Shown: one piece after another, positions 8,604-19,019 of the stretch
How the letters are laid out: each line of letters starts with the position of its first letter
How positions within the stretch are numbered: position 1 is the stretch's first letter
NCBI GenBank assembly: GCA_011772425.1
Contig: WVZO01000761.1
Coordinates: 1 to 40,934 of the forward strand
DNA from: Candidatus Aminicenantota bacterium
GTDB lineage: Bacteria > Acidobacteriota > Aminicenantia > UBA2199
Length of the DNA: 40,934 nucleotides
Direction: 5' to 3'
The notes under the pieces: model-generated
What the model saw: the letters and a program-made list of their open reading frames with translations, nothing else
Told to the model about the DNA's origin: nothing
The model's database searches: none
Translations under genes and position numbers: made by a program

Positions 8604-10088
8604 CTACTGAATTATTTTGATCAATTGATTGGGGGACAATTGCTGGTCCAGTTCCATGTTGTTTATGAGTGCGATCTTATTCCAAACCTGGTTGTGGATT
8701 CGTAATGCGGACAGGAAATTTCTCAGGGTTTGACGGCTGCTCACCCGCTTGACAAACACCCGCTGCGGCCTGCGGTTTAAATGCCTGCGACTGGTTAACG
8801 GGTTGAACGAGTTAATCGTACCATTAATGGTATACTCATACGCAGAAAAATCCGAAAGAGAAGCCGCTGAAAAAAACGTATAAACAATATCTCCTTTTCG
8901 GATGCAGGAGATACCTACCTTTACCTCTTCCTTTTGCTGCTCCTGGCTGCTGTCTTCATCACTGATTAATGACTGCATAAGGGTATGGTATGCATTCATT
9001 CCATTGACATACCGGTATCCTTCCTGGATGATCTGGGGATTGGAAAGCTTTTTTTTCAGCTTATTGGCGTAACTGTCCAGGGATTCTGTGGTGCCTTCAG
9101 CCATAAAGATAACAACGGCTTTTCCATCGCCGGAGGCCAGTGTAACCTGGCGCGGGGTATTGCTGTATTTCCAGCCGCGGGGGATATTGAAATAGAATCT
9201 CATGTCCGGGTGATAAAAGGTATTTCCTTCTACATAGCCCTGCCTGGGATTGTCCCCGTATACCAGACCGTCAAGCCTTGTTAAATAGCCATCTCTTTCT
9301 ACTTTTAATCGAGGTAAATCCCCGGTTCGGCTGTACTCCTCAGCTTGCAGTAGCTCTTTTACTTTTTCAATCCGCCTGGGGGTTAAGGGGTGGGTAGAGA
9401 GAAAATTGGGTAGGCGTACACCGCCTTTGGTTTCTGTCAGACGCTGCAAGGAGTTAAAAAAAGTGACCATTTCGCCAGCAGAATACCCGATTTTTAACGA
9501 GTATTCCACTCCCAGGGCATCGGCCTGGTATTCGTTGCTGCGACTGTATTTCAGGAATAAAAGCTGGGTGGCCAGCATGGAAATGGGAGCAATTTTTCTA
9601 AAGTCTTTACTCAACTCACTGGCGATAACAATACCCAGGGTAAAGAGGATAGAGCGTGTCATCTGCCGGGCAGAGTGCCGGGCATTCACATGCCCCAGTT
9701 CATGACCCAATACAGTCGCCAGTTCCGCTTCACTGTTCATTAATGCCAAAAGACCGCGAGTGACGTAAATATAACCACCAGGTGCGGCAAAGGCATTCTC
9801 TACCGGCGTGTCCAATATAGCAAAATGATATTCCAGGTGAGGCCGATGGGTATTGGGAGCCATCTCCTGGCCGATTTGCTCTATATAAGCAGTGAATTGG
9901 GGGTCCTCATAAAAACCGTATTCCCTGCGCAAACCCTGGTCAATTTCCTTGCCCATTCCAATCTCCATACTCTCAGAGATCAGCATAATCTCTTTCTTAC
10001 CGGTCACCGGGTTAACCGCACATTGTACCTGGATAATGGCAATCAAAACAACCAAAATAAAAGGCGTAATTCTAAAAATTCGTTTCAT
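8604..10088 (-). CDS. M48-family metalloprotease, predicted lipoprotein
   Basis: HELGHVNARH zinc motif, downstream NEYQADALG, lipobox-like IIQVQCAVNP, C-terminal segment compatible with a LysM/peptidoglycan-binding region. Confidence 0.87.
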   Translation of the reverse strand: MKRIFRITPFILVVLIAIIQVQCAVNPVTGKKEIMLISESMEIGMGKEIDQGLRREYGFYEDPQFTAYIEQIGQEMAPNTHRPHLEYHFAILDTPVENAFAAPGGYIYVTRGLLALMNSEAELATVLGHELGHVNARHSARQMTRSILFTLGIVIASELSKDFRKIAPISMLATQLLFLKYSRSNEYQADALGVEYSLKIGYSAGEMVTFFNSLQRLTETKGGVRLPNFLSTHPLTPRRIEKVKELLQAEEYSRTGDLPRLKVERDGYLTRLDGLVYGDNPRQGYVEGNTFYHPDMRFYFNIPRGWKYSNTPRQVTLASGDGKAVVIFMAEGTTESLDSYANKLKKKLSNPQIIQEGYRYVNGMNAYHTLMQSLISDEDSSQEQQKEEVKVGISCIRKGDIVYTFFSAASLSDFSAYEYTINGTINSFNPLTSRRHLNRRPQRVFVKRVSSRQTLRNFLSALRIHNQVWNKIALINNMELDQQLSPNQLIKIIQ

Positions 10089-10217
10089 TTATCCTTCTCC
10101 TTGCCATTAATTATACAACAAAATAGAAAAAAATGTAAATTGACAATGTCAGGGAAATCTCTTATAATTCCATATCCTTATATTGCTGATTTTCTTAGAA
10201 TGAAAAGGCCTTAAAGA

Positions 10218-10982
10218 ATGTTAGAATTAAAAGAAATAACCAGGAAATTTAACAACATCCCGGTAGTCAAGAACGTCAACTTCTGTGTAAAACCCGGTGA
10301 AATCCTGGGATACCTGGGGCCCAATGGAGCAGGAAAAACCACCACGGTGAAAATGCTGGCCGGTCTCCTGGAACCTACGGAAGGATATATTTATTTTAAT
10401 GGCAAGAAAATAACCGATGACCTGGTGGCATATAAAGAAAAAATCGGTTATGTACCTGAACAGAGTGAGCTTTACCCTCATTTAAGCGGGTTGGAGTATC
10501 TTCAATTGGTGGGACGGCTGCGTCAGATGCCGGAGGATAGCCTGAATCAAAAGATTGAAGGATTAATGGAGCAATTGGGTCTTTCTGTGGATATGCATCT
10601 TCCCATCTCCAATTATTCGCGGGGCATGCGTCAAAAGGTTCTAATTTCAGGGGCATTACTCCATAACCCCGATATCCTACTGCTGGACGAGCCCCTCTCC
10701 GGCCTGGATGTTGCCACCACGTTAGTATTTAAGGATATACTGGGTCAACTGGCGGCGATGGGAAAGATCATTCTCTATTCGTCTCATGTCCTGGAAGTGG
10801 TGGAAAAGCTTTGCTACCGGGTAATCATCATTAATAAAGGAGCGATCGTGGCGGATGACTCGGTGCAGCAATTGAGTTCCCTGATGAAACTCCCTTCGTT
10901 GGAGTCCATATTCAAAGAATTGGTTCAGCAGGAAGATACGGAAAAAAGCGCCAAAGAAATAATTTCAATCATTCAATCCTAG
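10218..10982 (+). CDS. ABC transporter ATP-binding protein
   Basis: Walker A GPNGAGKTTT, signature NYSRGMRQKV, Walker B DILLLDEPLSGLD. Confidence 0.92.
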   Translation: MLELKEITRKFNNIPVVKNVNFCVKPGEILGYLGPNGAGKTTTVKMLAGLLEPTEGYIYFNGKKITDDLVAYKEKIGYVPEQSELYPHLSGLEYLQLVGRLRQMPEDSLNQKIEGLMEQLGLSVDMHLPISNYSRGMRQKVLISGALLHNPDILLLDEPLSGLDVATTLVFKDILGQLAAMGKIILYSSHVLEVVEKLCYRVIIINKGAIVADDSVQQLSSLMKLPSLESIFKELVQQEDTEKSAKEIISIIQS

Positions 10983-10983
10983 T

Positions 10984-13900
10984 TTATGTTTCCTGTGTTT
11001 GTATTGGGGTATCGGCTTCCACCGCGGGTTGTGCTCTGGTTCCCAGGAGAAATTTCTGGAGTTTGTAGAAGAGGTAGTAAAAGATGGGCAGCACAAAGGG
11101 GATAAGGAGAGCGGAAGTAGTAAGGCCACCCACCGTACAGAGGGCCAGGGATGACCATATATCTGATTGACTGGCGGAAGTGCCTTCCCTGAAAATCACC
11201 AGGGGCAGCATGCCCAGGATCGTGGTCATGGAAGTCATAAATATCGGTCGAATCCGTTCCTTGGTGCCGATAACAATGGATTCGATGAGCTTGTTGGTTT
11301 GTCGCAGGTGGCGGTTGATATTATCGATCAAGATAATGGAATTATTGACGACAATCCCCATTAGCAGGATGATACCAATGTGTGCCGTGGAATCAAAGGA
11401 ATAATCCATCACCACAAAAGCAATCCATACACCGATTAACGCCAATGGGATGGAGACCGCAATTATAAAGGGCTGGAAAAAACTCTCGTAAAGCATGCCC
11501 AGGAGCAGTATAATCAGTAAGAATGAGAGTCCCATGGCATAATATAATTGGCCTTCCTCTTCTTCAGTCATCCTGAAGCGGAATTGTTCCAGGCTTTTTT
11601 TGAAGCCTGGAGGTACCTGGAGGCGCTCGTATAAGGTATCATGGAATCGCTGCGCAATTTTAGCAGAACCCAGGTAATCCCACTGCACCATGGCTTTGTA
11701 TTCCTGGTTCTCCCGCGTAATGCCGCCTTTCTGAACGGAGAACTCTACATCCACCACATCCAGCAGCCGAAAGGGAGTACCGTCGAGAGTGTAATGATAT
11801 TTACTTAAAATATCTGCCAGTTCTAGATCTTCCACGTCAGAGGCTTTGATTTCCACGGACATCTCTTTATCTTCATATTTTAATCGTGCCTGCCCGGAAC
11901 CTTCTCGTAACATCGTTTGGATGATATAGTTAAGATACGCGGGGCTTAATTGGTATCGTTTTAATTTGTCACGATTCACTCGAAACGCATAGTATTTGGT
12001 TTTTCCAGCCCAATACCATTTAAAATCCGTTTGAATTTCCGCCTCTTTAATGCGTTTGTGTCGTAAGAGGGTGCGTTTCACTTCATTGGAATATTCCATA
12101 AGTTTTTCCAGGTTATAGCTGGACAGCCGGACGTCATAGGGCAGGTGAGAACCGGTATCGGGATTGTAATAGTAAGGTTCCTGGTCAAATCCAGCCACAC
12201 CCACACCCACCCCGGCCAGGTTGGTGGCCAGACCCACCAGTTCCTGTTTTAATTGGAGTGGGTAGGCGGAAGCTTCTATTTTCGGTGGGAACGTGATTAC
12301 CATATAAGCCCATCTCGGACCAATGGAAGTATTGACCTCTTTGGGATAGGGTTTGTCCACGGCTACTTTTTCAAATTTGATAATGGCTTGTTTGATATCT
12401 TCAAATTCGGCGCCTGAAGGGAACCTGAGCCAGACAGTGACTTGCTGCTGGTTGAACCAGCCGAAAAAGCGGCCAAAAGAAACCTCTTCCTTAAAGGTGG
12501 TATGGGATGAAATGAGCAGCACAATAATGGGAAGGATGATCACGATGGGGTATCTCAGGAGAAAGGGGAAGAATCGTCCTTTTTTGAACAACTCTTTGTT
12601 TTTCCTATTTTTCAATTTTAATTTTATCCTGGCGCTGAGGGAGGGGATCAATACGAAAGAGACCGCAATAGAAGAAACCAGGGAAATGGCAATAATATAT
12701 GCCAGGGGGAGGTAGTATACGCGGAGGCGATCTTTAAATAAAAGGGCAAAGGAGAAAAACACGATAATCGTGGTAAAGGTGGAGGCCAGAACCGGGAGGA
12801 TCACGGCTTTTGCCCCTTCAACAGCAGACTCCTTATTTCCATGCCCCCGTTCCCGGAAACGCAAAATACTGTCAAATACTACCACGGCATTATCCACAAA
12901 TAATCCAAATCCCAATGCCAACCCGGATAACGTGAGCAAATTTAAAGAGATATCAAACAGGTAGATGGCGGTAAGGGTGGCGAATACAGAAAAAAACACC
13001 GAGGAAAATATGAGCAGGGATGACTTGATGTCCCGGATAATCACCAGTAAGATCACGAATATGATGATTAAGATTAAAAAGGCAATCTTACCTAATTTGA
13101 AGAGCTGGCGTTCCAACCGTCTGCTGTCATCGCTTTGAATCACAAATTCAATGGGGTCGTGAAGTTTATTGCTCAGGTATTGGAGTTTGGCTTTGACTTT
13201 ATTGGCCAATTCCAGGTGGCTGTAAGCAGGCTCTTTAAACATTTCGACCTGCACATAGGGTTCACCCTGGTAGCGTCTCTCATTGGTTAAGCGTTCGTAC
13301 CCCAGGAATACATCCGCCACTTCTTTCAGGTAAACTTTTTTCTCCCCCAGACTGTGGATAACAATATTCTGGATATCTTCGATTTTGTCAGGGTTTTCCG
13401 TCAGTGACAATGTAATTTCGCCGGAATTCCTGGTAAAGGAAAGGGAATGTTTGGTGTAAAAATGTTGAGACAGCCTGAGCTGGATTTCCTGGAGATTCAC
13501 CAGGAATTTTTTCAACCGGTTCATATTGGTTTGAATTTTAATTTCAGGGTCAACTCCACCCCAGGTATCAACGGTTTCAATGCCGGGGATGGCTTTCAGG
13601 TGAGGCACAATTTCCTTTTCTGCGATCTTGCGGATGGCATGTATGGAATAATCTTTGGCATACACACCGATCTTAAGCAGGGGCTCCTGCTTGAATTCCT
13701 CGGGAATATGTGGTCTAACATCGGGGTTGGGGACCTGGCGTGGGAGTTCCTTTTGCAGTCGGTTTAAACGTTCCCTCAGTTCCACTTCAGCGAAATTCAT
13801 CCGCGTGTCCCGGCTAAATTCTACATCAATGGTACCATAATTCTGCTGGGCATTGCTTTCTATTTTTTCAATGCCTTTGATTTGGGTGAGTTGTTCTTCC

Positions 13901-14106
13901 GCAGGGATGAGGACTCTTCGCAGCATCATATCCGGGGATGCCCCGGGCCAGGTGTAAACGACGGATAAAGAAGGGACCCCCCCCTCAGGGTCGGGGACGG
14001 TTTCGATAGGCAAATTTTTAAAGGAATAAATACCGAATACAATGATAATGACAAAAAATATAATGGCCAGGACTGGCCGTTCAATTATGGTTTTCATGAT
14101 ATTCAC
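10984..14106 (-). CDS. RND-family efflux transporter permease (AcrB/CusA-like superfamily)
   Basis: MNIMKTIIERPVLAIIFFVIIIVFGIYSFKNLPIETVPD; ALGFGLFVDNAVVVFDSI; MGIVVNNSIILID; about 1040 aa. Confidence 0.92.
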   Translation of the reverse strand: MNIMKTIIERPVLAIIFFVIIIVFGIYSFKNLPIETVPDPEGGVPSLSVVYTWPGASPDMMLRRVLIPAEEQLTQIKGIEKIESNAQQNYGTIDVEFSRDTRMNFAEVELRERLNRLQKELPRQVPNPDVRPHIPEEFKQEPLLKIGVYAKDYSIHAIRKIAEKEIVPHLKAIPGIETVDTWGGVDPEIKIQTNMNRLKKFLVNLQEIQLRLSQHFYTKHSLSFTRNSGEITLSLTENPDKIEDIQNIVIHSLGEKKVYLKEVADVFLGYERLTNERRYQGEPYVQVEMFKEPAYSHLELANKVKAKLQYLSNKLHDPIEFVIQSDDSRRLERQLFKLGKIAFLILIIIFVILLVIIRDIKSSLLIFSSVFFSVFATLTAIYLFDISLNLLTLSGLALGFGLFVDNAVVVFDSILRFRERGHGNKESAVEGAKAVILPVLASTFTTIIVFFSFALLFKDRLRVYYLPLAYIIAISLVSSIAVSFVLIPSLSARIKLKLKNRKNKELFKKGRFFPFLLRYPIVIILPIIVLLISSHTTFKEEVSFGRFFGWFNQQQVTVWLRFPSGAEFEDIKQAIIKFEKVAVDKPYPKEVNTSIGPRWAYMVITFPPKIEASAYPLQLKQELVGLATNLAGVGVGVAGFDQEPYYYNPDTGSHLPYDVRLSSYNLEKLMEYSNEVKRTLLRHKRIKEAEIQTDFKWYWAGKTKYYAFRVNRDKLKRYQLSPAYLNYIIQTMLREGSGQARLKYEDKEMSVEIKASDVEDLELADILSKYHYTLDGTPFRLLDVVDVEFSVQKGGITRENQEYKAMVQWDYLGSAKIAQRFHDTLYERLQVPPGFKKSLEQFRFRMTEEEEGQLYYAMGLSFLLIILLLGMLYESFFQPFIIAVSIPLALIGVWIAFVVMDYSFDSTAHIGIILLMGIVVNNSIILIDNINRHLRQTNKLIESIVIGTKERIRPIFMTSMTTILGMLPLVIFREGTSASQSDIWSSLALCTVGGLTTSALLIPFVLPIFYYLFYKLQKFLLGTRAQPAVEADTPIQTQET

Positions 14107-14162
14107 CTTTTATTTGCGCATAATGTTATATCATATTGTTAAGATTTCGTCAAAGGTTCCTG

Positions 14163-17100
14163 TTATTCCTCTTGTTCTCGTTTTAGTTTTCGTTTTTCTT
14201 TGATATTTTCCAGTATTTCATAGCCCACCGGTATCAGGATGAGGGTCAGGAAGGTGGTAAAGAATAAGCCTCCGATGATCACCAGTGCCAGGGGGCGCTG
14301 CAATTCCGAACCTGTCTGGAACATCAGCCCCATTGGCAATACACCGAAAATAGTGGTAAAGGTGGTCATCAATATCGGACGCAAACGCACGCGGGATGCA
14401 GTCATCACTGCTTCCCTGACGCCCATGCCCTGCTTTCTCAACTGGTTGGAATATTCCACCTTGACAATGGCATCATTGACCCCGATGCCGATCAACACCA
14501 GAATACCGATGCCGGAAATGATATTCAACGAATTGCCGGAGAGTAACAAGAACAAAAAGGCACCGATCAATCCCATTGGCACGGTAAACATAATGATAAA
14601 GGGCTGGAAAATGTTTTCGAATTTCGCAGCCATAATCATATAAACCAACAGGATCGCCAGCCAGATGGCTTCATTCAGTGAACTAAATGCCCGTCTGCGT
14701 TCTTCTTCTTCTCCTGAAAATACATACCGCGTATTTGCCGGTAAATCAATCGTGTCCAACCTGGTCTCTGCCTTTTTGATCAATTCATCTAAGCGCACGT
14801 TCCTGGCATCTGCCGATATTAAGAAATACCGCTCTTGAGATTCCCGGGATATCTTTTTGATGGATGGCTTCTCCGCCAGTTCCACCAGGTCCTTTAAGAA
14901 AAATGTGTGGTTGCTAATGAAGATGGGTAAGTCCAGCAGACGTTTCATGGCCATGATGCCATCCACCGGTACCCGGACAAAAATGTCATAGTTCTTCTGG
15001 ATTTGTTTGAGTGTGCCTGCCTGTTCACCGCGCACTGCCTGGTTGATGAAATCGGCAATCGTATCTTTGCGAATGTTGTACTTATCTAAGACGCCTTGCT
15101 TGAAATCAACGGCAAATAGAGGTTTGCCCGGGGTAGTGGTGGTTTTAATGTCGTACAGCCCTTTCATATCTTTGATTTCATTCAACAGACGTTTGACCGC
15201 TTCTTTTCCATCTTCAATATTATCGTAAAAGACCTTGACCTGGAAATTTTCACCACTGGTGGCCAGGTATTGGGAAAGGGTATTTTTCTCAAGATACGTG
15301 GTGTAGTCCACCAGTTCATACTCAACCTGTTTCAGGGTCTCTCGGGCTTTGGCCATTACCTGGGCACGGACTTCTGGGTTTTTGCACTCCACGATAAAAT
15401 GAATCGTATTAACAGAGATATCTTCGGTGGAGGCGGCAATGGTAGAAACCGCACCGGATTCAGTGAATACAAAATTTACCCCCTCAAGAGCCAGGAGTTT
15501 TTTCTCCAGGTCTGTGGCAATGACATCGGTCTGTTCAAAGCCATAGGACGGTATGGTATTGGCCTTAATTTCAAATTTTCGAGTGTTGGGCGAGGGTAAC
15601 AACTCTTTCTTCAATATGATAAATCCGGCGGCCATGAGGGCCACGATGACAAGGCTCAAATACAGGGCAATAATCTTGCGGTTCAGTATCTTCTCCAGCA
15701 CCCGGTGATAAAAATCGTCAAAGTTCTTGTACAGGATATTAAAATATTTATAAGCGGGTTTTAACGCCACATTGAAGACCTTTCCCAAACCAACAATTAA
15801 ATATCTAAGACCAAGGATAATACCGGCCAGGATAAAGTACAAAACATACCCCAACAATTTGAAAGGAACCAGTAAAATGTTGTTGATTCCTTTTAAGGGA
15901 AAATGGTACCATTTCTTTTTCTCCCCGGGTTTTTGCATATCATGGATGAAATCGGCCCTGAACACCGCCCGGAAAGCAGAGAGTGCCGGGAGCAGGGTGA
16001 GTGCTACCACCAGCGAGGACACCAATGAAAAGGAGACAGTTAACGCCTGATCCCTGAATAATCGACCGGTAATGCCATAGAGGTAGATGACCGGGAGAAA
16101 GATGGATATTGTTGTAAAGGTAGAGGCGGTAATGGCGCCGCCTACCTCTTTGGCACCGTTGATAACCGAAGGAATTAGTTTTTCTTTGTCCCGGTGCCGG
16201 AAAATAGACTCCAGCACAACAATGGAGTTGTCTACGAACATACCGACCCCCAGCACCAGTCCCCCCAGAGACATGATATTGACGTTTACTTTAAAGGCGT
16301 ACATTAAAACAAAGGTGGCAATCACCGAAATGGGGATGACAACCGCCACCATTGAGGGGTCCCGGTAATTCTGCAAAAACATAAGCAGGATGAGAAATGC
16401 CAGCATAGCACCAAAGATAAGGGAACTGCTTAAGGAGTTGATGGAAGAGACAATGAGTTCCGCTTCCATGGCTACCACTTGAAAGCGGATGTCATTATTA
16501 AACTCCTTGGTGAGGTTTTCAAAGGTTTTTTGCGCTTCTAATGTGGCGTTTACGGTATTTCCACCGGCTTCTCTGTATAACAGCAGCGCAATGGCAGAGT
16601 CCTTATTAAACCGGATATTTCCTTGTTTTACCTTGTTTTTAAAGAAGGCGCGGCCAATATCTTTGACCTGCACGGTCCTGCCCCCCAGGTTTTGTATAGC
16701 GATTTCTTCAATCTCTTCAGGTTTTTTGATTTCCCCTTCTATTTTTAATATATACCTGAGTTTATCTTTTTTAACGGTTCCGCTGCTGCGGATGACGTTA
16801 TCGCTTTCAATGGCGCGGGCCACATCGGATAAGGAGATACCCAGGTTTTTAACTTTGTCCGGTTCGATCTCTACTGAAACTTCCTGTTCGTCGCCTCCCC
16901 GGATTTCCACCCGTGAAATCCCTTCCAATTGCTCCAGTCGGGGTTTAATGATAAATTCAGCGGTCTCTTTCTGGGTCTTCAGGTCCATGCGCTCGCTTTT
17001 CATGGTGGCCGTTAAGATAGGGGAGGAGGAGGGGTCCCATTCCATGATTATGGGGGCTTCGCAGTCATCCGGGAGGCGCCGCCTCGACTCTTCGCTCTTC

Positions 17101-17429
17101 TCCTTGGTATGAAGCAGGGCAAAATCCATGTCTGTTCCCCAATGAAATTCCAGCGTAATGACTGACAGCCCTTCTTTGGAAACCGATTCGATCTTTTTCA
17201 CCCCGGGGATGGCAGAGAGGGGACCTTCCATTTCATTGGTGATGAACCGTTCGATCTCTTCGGGTCCTGCACCGGGATAATCGGTGATAACGGTTAGCTT
17301 GGGGTAACTCAGGTCCGGCAGCAGGTTGATGGCCAATTTTGACAAGGAAATAAATCCCAACAGCAAGATACCGATGTAGAACATAATCGTTCCCACCGGT
17401 CGTTTGACGGATAAGTTTATTATACTCAT
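14163..17429 (-). CDS. RND-family efflux transporter permease
   Basis: MSIINLSVKRPVGTIMFYIGILLLGFISLSKLAINLLPDLSYP; GMFVDNSIVVLESIFRH; IGIGVNDAIVKVEYSNQLR; about 1088 aa. Confidence 0.93.
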   Translation of the reverse strand: MSIINLSVKRPVGTIMFYIGILLLGFISLSKLAINLLPDLSYPKLTVITDYPGAGPEEIERFITNEMEGPLSAIPGVKKIESVSKEGLSVITLEFHWGTDMDFALLHTKEKSEESRRRLPDDCEAPIIMEWDPSSSPILTATMKSERMDLKTQKETAEFIIKPRLEQLEGISRVEIRGGDEQEVSVEIEPDKVKNLGISLSDVARAIESDNVIRSSGTVKKDKLRYILKIEGEIKKPEEIEEIAIQNLGGRTVQVKDIGRAFFKNKVKQGNIRFNKDSAIALLLYREAGGNTVNATLEAQKTFENLTKEFNNDIRFQVVAMEAELIVSSINSLSSSLIFGAMLAFLILLMFLQNYRDPSMVAVVIPISVIATFVLMYAFKVNVNIMSLGGLVLGVGMFVDNSIVVLESIFRHRDKEKLIPSVINGAKEVGGAITASTFTTISIFLPVIYLYGITGRLFRDQALTVSFSLVSSLVVALTLLPALSAFRAVFRADFIHDMQKPGEKKKWYHFPLKGINNILLVPFKLLGYVLYFILAGIILGLRYLIVGLGKVFNVALKPAYKYFNILYKNFDDFYHRVLEKILNRKIIALYLSLVIVALMAAGFIILKKELLPSPNTRKFEIKANTIPSYGFEQTDVIATDLEKKLLALEGVNFVFTESGAVSTIAASTEDISVNTIHFIVECKNPEVRAQVMAKARETLKQVEYELVDYTTYLEKNTLSQYLATSGENFQVKVFYDNIEDGKEAVKRLLNEIKDMKGLYDIKTTTTPGKPLFAVDFKQGVLDKYNIRKDTIADFINQAVRGEQAGTLKQIQKNYDIFVRVPVDGIMAMKRLLDLPIFISNHTFFLKDLVELAEKPSIKKISRESQERYFLISADARNVRLDELIKKAETRLDTIDLPANTRYVFSGEEEERRRAFSSLNEAIWLAILLVYMIMAAKFENIFQPFIIMFTVPMGLIGAFLFLLLSGNSLNIISGIGILVLIGIGVNDAIVKVEYSNQLRKQGMGVREAVMTASRVRLRPILMTTFTTIFGVLPMGLMFQTGSELQRPLALVIIGGLFFTTFLTLILIPVGYEILENIKEKRKLKREQEE

Positions 17430-17447
17430 TGTACTATCTTCACTTTA

Positions 17448-18725
17448 TTATTGAATGACTCTCACCCGGGACTGATGGGCCAGGGTGCCATGGCCTTCAA
17501 CCAGGACCAGGTCGCCTTCTTGAACACCGCTTAAAATTTCGATTTCATCGTCGTTCTGGTGGCCGATGGTCACGTATTCCCAATTGGCTGTACCGATATT
17601 TCGTTTGATATCCCTGACCACAAACACCAGGTAGCGTTCCTGTCTGAATATTACGGCATTCCTGGGCACTTTGATGACATTTTCAAACACCTGGTACTCC
17701 ACGTCGATCTCCGCATGCATGCCCGGCAGAAATAGTCGATCTTTGTTATCCACTTTTACATACACGGTAATAGTTTTGCGCTCAGGATCGATCTCCGGGC
17801 TCACCGCCTGGATTTCACCATAAAAATATTGCTCTTGAAATGCATCGAATTTAATCCGCACCCGGGTGCCTTCTTTGATATTAGATAACTCGGATTCCAG
17901 GGCATATCCCTTCAGGTAGAGGCTCTCCAAATTGACCACCTTCACTACATCCTGCCCCTGGCTGATTTTTTCTCCTTTGCTGATTTTAAGCTCGGCAACT
18001 ACACCCGAAAACGGACTTCTAATGGCGGTCCGTTTTAGATTGAGCTCCGCCTGCTTCAATTGAATGATGGCAGTAGAAAGACCTTCCTGGGCTTTCCTCA
18101 CCTCTTCACGCAGATCACCTGAAAAGATCAACAATTTCTGGTATTCGTCACTGATTTTCTCAAACGCTTCCGGGGAAATTTTACCCCTATCAATTTCCTT
18201 CAACGCCTTTTGATACTGAATCTTCATCGCTTCCAGTTCTTCTCGCTGCTCCTTTGTTAATTCTTTCGTCTCAGTGGTTTCCGTACTTTCCTTTACCAGG
18301 TATTTGGAATAACTTATCAGTCTCTCTGCTTCTCGTTGTTTCACCTCAAGCTTTCTCTCTTCATCATCCAGTTTGACCAGCAGTTGGCCTTTTTTCACCC
18401 AGTCTCCCACGGAAACCTTAATATTTTCAACGGTTCCGCTGAGTTCTGTGCGTATGACTGCTTTTTCCCATACATCCGCCGTGGCAGAAATGTTTAACCG
18501 CAGCGGTAAGTTGCCCCGTTCGATTTTCATTGCTTTGACCGGAAGTGCGGCTTCTTTTTTCTGACCTGTCTGCCCCGTTTTGTTTTCCTCCGCCTTAATG
18601 ATCTCGGTTTGCTCTTCGGGTTTCTTTTCAAAAAACATCTTGTATCCGGCAAAAGCAAGGGCCGCAATAACAACAAAAACAGCTAAAACTTTTAGTACCT
18701 GTTTCATTTTTATTCCTCTCTTCAA
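17448..18725 (-). CDS. RND efflux periplasmic adaptor (HlyD/MFP family)
   Basis: N-terminal TM, VSVGDWVKKGQLLVKLDD lipoyl/biotinyl-like motif, coiled coil, RSPFSGVVAELKISKGEKISQGQDVVKVVNL, immediately upstream of the RND genes. Confidence 0.88.
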   Translation of the reverse strand: MKRGIKMKQVLKVLAVFVVIAALAFAGYKMFFEKKPEEQTEIIKAEENKTGQTGQKKEAALPVKAMKIERGNLPLRLNISATADVWEKAVIRTELSGTVENIKVSVGDWVKKGQLLVKLDDEERKLEVKQREAERLISYSKYLVKESTETTETKELTKEQREELEAMKIQYQKALKEIDRGKISPEAFEKISDEYQKLLIFSGDLREEVRKAQEGLSTAIIQLKQAELNLKRTAIRSPFSGVVAELKISKGEKISQGQDVVKVVNLESLYLKGYALESELSNIKEGTRVRIKFDAFQEQYFYGEIQAVSPEIDPERKTITVYVKVDNKDRLFLPGMHAEIDVEYQVFENVIKVPRNAVIFRQERYLVFVVRDIKRNIGTANWEYVTIGHQNDDEIEILSGVQEGDLVLVEGHGTLAHQSRVRVIQ

Positions 18726-18973
18726 AAGTTTATATTGTATTTGCCTCTTTTCATTTCGCTAACCTCTTAAAAACTATTATACGAAAAAAAATTAAAATAG
18801 TTTTCTTTTTTTACTTGTTTTTATTTTTTTTTGTAAAGTAGAATTATTAACCCTTCTATTGGCGATTTTGATGTTCCCTGTACTCCTTGTTTTTTTATCA
18901 GCGTTCGCTTATGCCTTGAACGATAAGAAACAGGTTAAGGTTTAGGTTAAGGAGAAAGCCCATTGACCTCTCT

Positions 18974-19009
18974 TCAACCTCAACCTCAACCTCAACCTCA
19001 ACCTCAACC
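18974..19009. repeat. Hexanucleotide tandem repeat (TCAACC)x6
   Basis: Six consecutive TCAACC units; partly complementary to aggttaaggtttaggttaagg at about 18932-18952. Confidence 0.9.
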
Positions 19010-19019
19010 TTGTTTATTA

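Noticed and set aside
10218-10982. ABC ATPase plus adjacent RND genes as one transporter operon
   Set aside because: The ATPase is on the opposite strand and convergent with the RND cluster; no ABC permease is visible.
16489-17112. 207-aa plus-strand ORF inside the RND gene
   Set aside because: Antisense shadow of a strongly supported RND permease.
18974-19009. TCAACC hexamers as telomere-like or functional element
   Set aside because: Most simply a microsatellite with partial complementarity to a nearby GGTTAA-rich stretch; no further support.
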